Part shown: in pieces, positions 58,238 to 64,000 of the stretch
How positions within the stretch are numbered: the stretch's first letter is position 1
Layout of the letters: each line of letters begins with the position of its first letter
Assembly (NCBI GenBank): GCA_964559535.1
Contig: CAZLIC010000015.1
Location: forward strand, 5,511 to 69,510
Direction: 5' to 3'
Origin: CAZLIC01 sp964559535
Lineage (GTDB): Bacteria; Pseudomonadota; Alphaproteobacteria; Rhodobacterales; Rhodobacteraceae
DNA length: 64,000 bases
The notes under the pieces: model-generated
What the model was told of the DNA's origin: nothing
The model's input: the letters and a program-made list of their open reading frames with translations, nothing else
Database searches by the model: none
Made by a program: the position numbers and the translations under genes

Positions 58238-59391
58238 GCCGGGCGCCCCGGGAAGACGCCCCCGCCCTTCCCGAGCCCGACCGCATCGAGGGCGCCCCCC
58301 ACCCCCGCGAAACACCCCGACTTTTCGGTCATGCACAGGCCGAAGACGCCATCCTGAACGCTTTCAACAGCGGCCGACTGCACCACGCCTGGCTGATCTC
58401 GGGCCCACAGGGTGTGGGCAAGGCCACGCTTGCCTGGCGCATCGCCCGTTTCCTGATCGCCACGCCCGATGATGATGGCGGCATGTTCGCCCTGCCGCCG
58501 CCCGCCACGCTGGACATCGCCCCGGATCACCCTGTCGCCCGCCGCCTGCGCGCCCTGTCGGAACCCCGGCTGTTCCTGTTGCGCCGCGGTGCCAACAGCA
58601 CCGGCAGCGGCCTGTCACAGTTCATTCGCGTGGAGGACGTGCGCGATCTGGTGAAGTTCCTTTCGCTGTCCGCCGCAGACGGCGGCCGCCGCGCCGTGAT
58701 CGTCGATGCCATCGACGAGATGAACACCGCCGCCGCCAACGCCCTTCTGAAGATGCTGGAAGAACCGCCCCCGCGTGTGACCTTCCTCCTCGTCTCGCAC
58801 CAGCCTGCGCGCCTCCTGCCCACCATCCGTTCGCGCTGTCGTGCCCTTGCCCTTTCCGCCCTCTCGCCCGAAGACATTTCCCGGGGCCTGTCGCAGGCCG
58901 ACGTCGACGTGGCCGACCCCGTGCCGCTGGCCGAACTCGCCGCAGGCTCGGTCGGCGCCGCCGTCCGCCTTGTGCAGCGCGACGGGCTCGACCGCTACGG
59001 GGCGCTTGTCGCCCTCCTTTCGACCCTCCCCCGCCTCGACCGCGCCCGACTGAATGCCTTCGCCGATGCCGCGGGCGCCCGGAACGCCGAAGGTGTGTTC
59101 GACCTCTCCGTCACCCTGATCGACACCGCACTGGCCCGCGCCGCCCGCGCGGGCGCCACCAGCAAGCTTCCGCCCGAAGCCGCCCCCGGCGAACATGCCC
59201 TGCTGCGAAAATTGGCGCCCGACCCGGCCTCTGCCCGCGCCCTGTCGCTTCTGGCCGAAGGGCTGGCCGCCCGCGCGCGTCAGGGCCGGGCGGTGAACCT
59301 TGACCCTGCCGCGCTTCTTGCCGATATGCTCTTGCGTATCGAGCAGACGGCCACACCGCCTGCGTCCCCTCAGGCGCGCCCGACCCGATGA
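58234..59391 (+). CDS. holB: DNA polymerase III delta-prime subunit
   Basis: This 385-residue AAA+ protein starts its domain with RLFGHAQAEDAILNAFNSGRLHHAWLISGPQGVGKATLA (Walker A-like 57-64), followed by RAVIVDAIDEMNTAAANALLKMLEEPP (sensor/Walker B region) and TIRSRCRAL (SRC motif). It is a clamp-loader subunit. No zinc cysteines are seen in the usual place, as in other alphaproteobacterial delta-prime proteins. It is in an operon with tmk and tatD, overlapping both by 4 bp. Confidence 0.94.
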   Translation: MSRAPREDAPALPEPDRIEGAPHPRETPRLFGHAQAEDAILNAFNSGRLHHAWLISGPQGVGKATLAWRIARFLIATPDDDGGMFALPPPATLDIAPDHPVARRLRALSEPRLFLLRRGANSTGSGLSQFIRVEDVRDLVKFLSLSAADGGRRAVIVDAIDEMNTAAANALLKMLEEPPPRVTFLLVSHQPARLLPTIRSRCRALALSALSPEDISRGLSQADVDVADPVPLAELAAGSVGAAVRLVQRDGLDRYGALVALLSTLPRLDRARLNAFADAAGARNAEGVFDLSVTLIDTALARAARAGATSKLPPEAAPGEHALLRKLAPDPASARALSLLAEGLAARARQGRAVNLDPAALLADMLLRIEQTATPPASPQARPTR

Positions 59392-60191
59392 CCCTGCCCG
59401 AACTTGTCGACAGCCACTGCCATCTCGACTTCCCCGATCTCATCGGGGAACTTCCGCAGGTCATCGCCCGCGCCCATGCCGCGGGCGTGACGCGCATGGT
59501 CACCATCTGCACCCGCCACGCCAGCCTGCCCACGGTGCGCGCTATCGCGGAAACCTACCCCTCTGTCTGGTTCGCCTTCGGCATTCACCCCATGCACGCC
59601 CATGACGAAGCGCCGGTCACGGTGGATGACCTGATCGCCGCATCACGCCACCCCCGCATGGCGGGCATCGGCGAATCCGGGCTCGACTACCACTACACCG
59701 CCGAAACGAAGGCCATCCAGCAGGCGTCGCTGCGCATTCACTGCGCCGCGGCCGCAGCCACCGGCCTGCCGCTGGTGATCCACGCCCGCGATGCCGATGA
59801 TGACATGGCGCGCATCCTGGCCGAAGAACACCGCAACGCGCCTTTCCCGTGCGTGATGCACTGTTTCTCTTCCGGCCCCGGGCTGGCCAGGGCCGCGCTT
59901 GACCTTGGCTTCTACCTGTCGATGTCCGGCATTACCGCCTTCCCGAAATCCGAAGACCTGCGTGCGATCTTCCGCGCCGCGCCGCTGGACCGCATCCTTC
60001 TGGAAACCGACAGCCCCTACCTTGCCCCCCCGCCGTTTCGCGGCAAGCGCAACGAACCGGCCTATACCGCCCACACCGCTGCCGCCGCCGCAAAAACCTT
60101 CGGCCTCCCGCTGGACGACTTCGCCCGCATCACCAGCACCAACTTCGACCGCCTGTTCGCCCGGGCCGCCCGCACCGCCGCCGCCGCCTGA
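59388..60191 (+). CDS. tatD: TatD family metal-dependent DNase/hydrolase
   Basis: This 267-residue TIM-barrel hydrolase has the N-terminal metal site DSHCHLD (His10, His12), GIGESGLDYHY, LVIHARDAD, MHCFSSG and LETDSPYLAPPP. It is a 3'-5' exonuclease-type TatD enzyme (YcfH-like) acting in DNA repair or degradation. It shares 4 bp with holB and one base with the next gene. Confidence 0.93.
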   Translation: MTLPELVDSHCHLDFPDLIGELPQVIARAHAAGVTRMVTICTRHASLPTVRAIAETYPSVWFAFGIHPMHAHDEAPVTVDDLIAASRHPRMAGIGESGLDYHYTAETKAIQQASLRIHCAAAAATGLPLVIHARDADDDMARILAEEHRNAPFPCVMHCFSSGPGLARAALDLGFYLSMSGITAFPKSEDLRAIFRAAPLDRILLETDSPYLAPPPFRGKRNEPAYTAHTAAAAAKTFGLPLDDFARITSTNFDRLFARAARTAAAA

Positions 60192-60991
60192 TGGACCGCT
60201 ACCGCTTCACCATCCTGGGCTGCGGATCGTCGGGCGGGGTGCCGCGCCTGGGCAACGACTGGGGCGACTGCGACCCGGGCAATCCCCTGAACCGCCGCCG
60301 CCGCTGTTCGCTGCTGGTCGAACGGATTGGGCCGCAGGGAACCACCCGCGTGCTGATCGACACCGCGCCCGACATGCGCGACCAGCTCTTGGACGCGGGC
60401 GTGGGCACGCTGGATGCCGTGGTCTACACCCACGCCCATGCCGACCATGTGCACGGCATCGACGACCTGCGCCAGATCGTGTTCAACCTGCGCGCCCGCC
60501 TGCCCGTCTGGGCCGACGGCCCCACACAAGACGCGCTTCTGGGCCGCTTCGGTTATGCCTTCGTGCAGCCCGCGCACTCGCCCTATCCGCCGATCCTTGA
60601 CCTGTTCACCATCGACGGTCCAATCACCGTTCAGGGCGCAGGCGGGCCGGTCACGCTGACCCCCTTCACCGCCGACCATGGATCGATCGACGCGCTGGGC
60701 TTCCGCATCGGCGGTCTTGCCTACCTGCCCGATGCCGTGGCCATCCCCGAATCCAGCTGGACCACGCTGGAAAATCTCGACGTCTGGGTGGTCGACGCCC
60801 TGCGCCGCAAACCGCACCCCACCCACGCCCACCTCGCCATGACGCTGGACTGGATCGCCCGCGCCGCACCGAAACGCGCGGTCCTCACGAACATGCATGT
60901 CGACCTCGACCATGCCACCGTCGATGCCGAAACGCCCGCCCACATCACCCCGGCGCATGACGGCATGGTGATCGAACTGCCCGCCTCCTGA
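60191..60991 (+). CDS. MBL-fold metallohydrolase (PhnP/ElaC-like)
   Basis: In this 266-residue protein, ILGCGSSGGVPRLGNDWGDCD is the typical start of PhnP-type phosphodiesterases. The zinc-binding HAHADH motif is at 81-86, TADHGSIDALGFRI follows, and HAHLAMTLDWI and THAH supply further ligands. It probably hydrolyses a cyclic phosphate or phosphodiester in the cytoplasm. There are no phosphonate genes nearby, so the substrate is unknown. It follows tatD in many Rhodobacteraceae. Confidence 0.9.
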   Translation: MDRYRFTILGCGSSGGVPRLGNDWGDCDPGNPLNRRRRCSLLVERIGPQGTTRVLIDTAPDMRDQLLDAGVGTLDAVVYTHAHADHVHGIDDLRQIVFNLRARLPVWADGPTQDALLGRFGYAFVQPAHSPYPPILDLFTIDGPITVQGAGGPVTLTPFTADHGSIDALGFRIGGLAYLPDAVAIPESSWTTLENLDVWVVDALRRKPHPTHAHLAMTLDWIARAAPKRAVLTNMHVDLDHATVDAETPAHITPAHDGMVIELPAS

Positions 60992-61929
60992 TGCAGGCGC
61001 TGATCGACGTCATCCTGCCGGTCTTTCTGGTGATCGGCGCGGGATACCTGCTCACGTGGCGCGGCGTCATCGCTGATACCGGCATCGACGGGCTGATGCG
61101 GTTTGCCCAGAACTTTGCCCTGCCGCTTCTGCTGTTCCGGTCGGTTGCGAACCTCGACCTGTCGAAGGCCTTCGATGCCGGGCTGCTGCTGTCCTTCTAC
61201 ATCGGCGCCTTTTCCGGCTTTGCCGCAGGCTTTGCCGGCGCGCGGCTGATCTTCAAGCGCCCGGTGCCCGATGCCGTGGCCATCGGCTTTGCCTGCCTGT
61301 TCTCGAACTCGCTGCTTCTGGGCGTGCCCATCACCGAACGCGCCTACGGGCCTGCGGCGCTGGCGGGCAACTTTGCCATCATCTCGATCCACGCCCCGCT
61401 GTTCTACGCCTTCGGCATCACCGCCATGGAACTCGCGCGCTCGCGCGGGCAGGCTCTGCCCGTGCCGACCTTGCTGCGGCAAATCGTGAAGGCGATCTTC
61501 GCCCAACCGCTGGTCATCGGCATTACGGCCGGGTTCATCGTCAATCTATCGGGGCTGCCGCTTCCCCGGGTGGCCGCCTCGGCGGTGGACATGGTGGTAG
61601 CGGCGGGCATTCCCACCGCCCTGTTCGGCCTAGGCGGCGTGCTGTTTCGTTACCGGCCCGAGGGCGACATGGCCACGGTCGCCATGGTCTGCGCCATCAG
61701 CCTGATCCTGCATCCCGGCATTGCCTACCTTCTGGCGCACTTCGTCTTCGACCTGAACCGCGACTCGCTGCGCTCGGCCGTGCTGACCGCGGCGATGGCG
61801 CCGGGGGTGAATGCCTATCTGTTTGCGCATCTGTACGGGGTGGCCAAACGCGTGGCCGCAACGGCCGTGCTGGTGGCCACGGCGCTGTCGATCCTGACGA
61901 TCTGGGTCTGGCTGCAGATCCTGCCCTGA
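60991..61929 (+). CDS. AEC family transporter
   Basis: This 312-residue integral membrane protein has about ten hydrophobic segments. It begins LIDVILPVFLVIGAGYLLTWRGVI and includes the family-typical ANLDLSKAFDAGLLL, CLFSNSLLLGVPITERAYG and SALVLVATAL-type end. AEC transporters resemble auxin efflux carriers and export or import small organic acids; the substrate cannot be read from sequence. It overlaps the metallohydrolase gene by one base and closes the core operon; mobile-element debris starts 23 bp later. Confidence 0.9.
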   Translation: MQALIDVILPVFLVIGAGYLLTWRGVIADTGIDGLMRFAQNFALPLLLFRSVANLDLSKAFDAGLLLSFYIGAFSGFAAGFAGARLIFKRPVPDAVAIGFACLFSNSLLLGVPITERAYGPAALAGNFAIISIHAPLFYAFGITAMELARSRGQALPVPTLLRQIVKAIFAQPLVIGITAGFIVNLSGLPLPRVAASAVDMVVAAGIPTALFGLGGVLFRYRPEGDMATVAMVCAISLILHPGIAYLLAHFVFDLNRDSLRSAVLTAAMAPGVNAYLFAHLYGVAKRVAATAVLVATALSILTIWVWLQILP

Positions 61930-61952
61930 AGCGGCGGCCGCGCGTCACGGGC

Positions 61953-62194
61953 GTAAGCGGTCGCTGGAAAGCACGCTCAGCTTATCTTGAAGAGGTGAAG
62001 TTCCACGGCAGCAGGTCGTCGAGGCGGCTTTGCGGGTGGCCGTTGGCAATCGCGGTCAGGGTTGCCTTGAGATCGGCGAAGGGCTCGATGCCGTTGATTT
62101 TGCAGGTTTCGATCAGCGAGGCGATGCGGCCCCAGGCGACGCCGCCTTCATCGTGCCCGGCGAAGAGGGCGTTTTCCGGGTCAGCGCCATCGCC
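61953..62194 (-). mobile_element. IS66-family transposase 3' end remnant
   Basis: The left edge GTAAGCGGTCGCTGGAAAGC (61953-61972) looks like an IS66-type terminal inverted repeat (GTAAGCG start). Read leftwards, 62190-61982 encodes NALFAGHDEGGVAWGRIASLI..., then ANGHPQSRLDDLLPWNFTSS and a stop, the conserved C-terminus of IS66 TnpC. Upstream, ERAMALTRK continues in another frame, indicating a 1-nt deletion, and the rest of the element is gone. A dead fragment. Confidence 0.75.
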
Positions 62195-62505
62195 CGTTCA
62201 TTCTGCCCATGTCGGGGAGGAGCTGGAGGTTCAATACCGCTGGCACCCTTACTTTGGCCAGAAGGTTTGCGTTCGCCGCGTTGAGCGGCGGGCGACGGGC
62301 CAGTTCCTCCAGGTATCGGGTCCAACGGACGTCGTCGTGACGATCGCCGGTTGGATGGTTGATCCGGTGTTTTGTGCTGGCATGACCATAGGGTCGCCGC
62401 AGGTCGATCTGGCGGCACTGGTCGATTTGAGCGAACTGGTCACGCCTGCCACCAGGTCCTCACACTCCCAAAGCGAACAGGGAATCGCTCGGGTGGAGGA
62501 AGGCA
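62190..62505 (+). pseudogene. Fragment of serine-recombinase-associated hypothetical protein
   Basis: A rightward frame reads AHVGEELEVQYRWHPYFGQK followed by VCVRRVERRATGQFLQV, VVVTIAGWMVDPVFCAGMT and VDLAALVDLSELV. Proteins with RWHPYFG and AGWMLDPVxCAGM motifs are common companions of this recombinase cassette (possibly DUF5372-like). The 5' end is fused to IS66 debris, so no proper start is present. It precedes the small accessory ORF. Confidence 0.5.
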
Positions 62506-62685
62506 ATGAGGCATCGCGGCATGTCGGCACTGGTTCACGGCCGGCAATTGAACATGGAGTTCGAATCCCACCGGCTGGAGGGTCTGGACAACACAGAGCG
62601 GCGCAAGGCGGTGTCGACGCTGGCGCAAATTCTGATGCAAGCCGCAGGGCTCATGGTGGAGGAGCTCAGTGATGACCGGCACTGA
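62506..62685 (+). CDS. Small accessory protein of serine recombinase cassette
   Basis: This 59-residue protein with a strong GGAGGA leader contains LNMEFESHRLEGLDNTERRKAVSTLAQILMQAAGLMVEE, a pattern found just upstream of serine recombinases in mobile cassettes. It overlaps the recombinase start by 17 bp. It appears intact, but its partner is broken. Function unknown. Confidence 0.65.
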   Translation: MRHRGMSALVHGRQLNMEFESHRLEGLDNTERRKAVSTLAQILMQAAGLMVEELSDDRH

Positions 62686-63982
62686 GCTGGTCCCGGCAAC
62701 GCTCCTCAAGCGCAAGGCCGTCGTCTATGTGCGCCAGTCGACGCAATCGCAGGTCATGACGAACCTGGAGAGCCAGCGACGGCAGTATGATCTGGTCGAT
62801 GTCGCACGCCAGCGCGGGTTCATCGACATCGAGGTCATCGACGACGACCTTGGTCGATCGGCGAGCGGAACCGTGGCGCGCCCGGGCTTTGATCGCCTGG
62901 TTGCCGGGTTGTGTGCGGGCAAGGTCGGCGCCGTCCTGTGCCAGGACGCGTCGCGGCTCGCGCGCAGTGGTAGGGACTGGCACCATCTGCTGGAGCTGTG
63001 CGGACTTGTCGAAGCCCGGGTCATCGACCACGACGGCATCTACAATCCTTGCCTGCCCAATGATCGGCTGCTCCTGGGCATGAAGGGCAGCATCAGCGAG
63101 TTCGAGTTGGGCGTGCTCAGAACGCGGATGCTTGATGCCGCCAGGTCGAAGGCACGCCGGGGCGAACTGCGCCTGTCGGTGCCATTTGGTTATATCTGGC
63201 ATCGCGAAGCAGGTCTGGGGTTCGACCCTGATCTACGGTTGCAGCAAGTGATCCGGCTCATCTTTGCCCGCTTCCGCGAACTTGGCAGCGCCCGCCATGT
63301 GCTGCTATCGATGAAAGGGGATCAGATCCACTTCCCGCGACCTTCGGATGAGGGCCGTATGACCAGCTTCACCTGGCTGCCGATCCGGTACCGCAACGTC
63401 ATCGCAGTCCTCAAGAATCCTCTCTAGGCAGGCGTTTACGTCTATGGGAAGAGTGAGAAGCGCACCTCCATCGTTGATGGGCGCGCACGTCGGAGTTACG
63501 GGCACGGCAAGCCGGCAGGGACCTGGGAGGTCTTCATCAAGGATCACCACGAGGGCTACATCAGCTGGGAGGACTACGAGCGCAACCAGAAGCAGTTGGC
63601 CCTCAACAACCATGGCCGCGCCGGCGGCACAAAGTCAGGCCGGGGTGGCAAGGCACTGCTCTCGGGGGTCATGACGTGCGGGCGGTGCGGGCGGCGACTG
63701 AGCGTCGCCGACACAGGCAATCCGCAAAGTCGGCCCGTCTATCGCTGCGACAAGCCCAACCTGATGATGGGCCTGCCCCGGTGCATGACCTTTGGAGGCC
63801 CAAGGGTCGATGCGGCGGTTGCAGGCGAGTTGCTGCGCGCGGTAGAACCGCTGGCGATCGAGGCCGCTTTCGAGGCAGAGCGGATGCACCGGGAACGGCA
63901 AGAAGATCAACGTCAGATACTCGATCTGGAACTGCGGCAGGCCCGCGGTAATCCCCCCATTTTTGACGGAGTGCATCCGTAG
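62669..63982 (+). pseudogene. Serine recombinase interrupted by in-frame TAG
   Basis: The N-terminal 252 residues are a serine recombinase: catalytic Ser24 in VVYVRQST, SRLARSGRDWHHLLELC, FELGVLRTRMLDAARSKARRGEL and a recombinase domain. A TAG at 63425-63427 ends it after IAVLKNPL. The same frame continues AGVYVYGKSEK, ISWEDYERNQKQL, a zinc ribbon (MTCGRCGRRL...YRCDKPN) and DLELRQAR. The expected residue at the stop is Tyr (NPxYAGxYVYG). After DLELRQAR the homology stops abruptly and a foreign sequence ends the frame at 63982, so the C-terminus is truncated as well. Confidence 0.85.
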
Positions 63983-64000
63983 AACTTACGCAGCCATTTT

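Noticed and set aside
1..64000. CRISPR array
   Set aside because: No regularly spaced exact repeats seen anywhere in the window.

Overview
The window is GC-rich alphaproteobacterial DNA, most likely from the Rhodobacteraceae. The evidence is the GTA/lambdoid-type phage tail module (DUF2460, DUF2163, NlpC/P60, TIM-barrel host-specificity protein) and the core run dacF-tmk-holB-tatD-MBL hydrolase-AEC transporter on the right. Nearly all genes are packed with 1, 4 or 8 bp overlaps.

Layout. (1) 1-4392: a mercury-resistance operon read leftwards (merT, merP, a small CC-motif membrane protein, merF, merA, a Cys-rich exported protein, a FixH/YtkA-like protein and a truncated RND adaptor running off the edge), with divergent merR and a MerR-type 19-bp-spacer promoter between them. 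(2) About 4427-48537: a large lambdoid prophage. Its late genes run leftwards from terminase (26.7 kb) through portal, a prohead protease/major capsid fusion, tail genes, an embedded lysis cassette and tail tip to a DUF2793 protein. Its early genes run leftwards from 46.0 to 27.8 kb: two unknown regulator-like proteins, a sigma factor, a RecA-like ATPase, an ssDNA-binding-like protein, a nuclease, a RecD-like helicase, a TOPRIM/VapE primase-helicase, a RuvC-like resolvase, a DUF488/OB-like pair and two DNA methyltransferases. A rightward serine-recombinase module (46.2-48.5 kb) is the likely integrase. (3) 48651-54719: a type III restriction-modification pair (mod, res). (4) 55020-61929: tRNA-Ser(UGA) and the chromosomal core cluster for cell wall, DNA replication and hydrolases. 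(5) 61953-64000: a graveyard of mobile-element pieces (IS66 end, serine-recombinase cassette broken by an amber codon).

Most noteworthy is a textbook -1 programmed frameshift signal in the tail assembly chaperone gene: A AAA AAC, 8-nt spacer, 12-bp stem, 6-nt loop. It leads into a 106-residue zinc-ribbon extension that no ordinary ORF call reveals. Other points of interest: a 75-nt inverted repeat in the gap between the resolvase and primase genes (candidate origin or control region); a methyltransferase gene whose second reading frame also resembles a known phage protein; two genes each broken by one in-frame TAG; a low-GC moron in the tail cluster; and an apparently swapped target-recognition segment in mod.

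All calls come from reading the sequence and remembered family features. No database search was run, so DUF names and remote functional calls are provisional.
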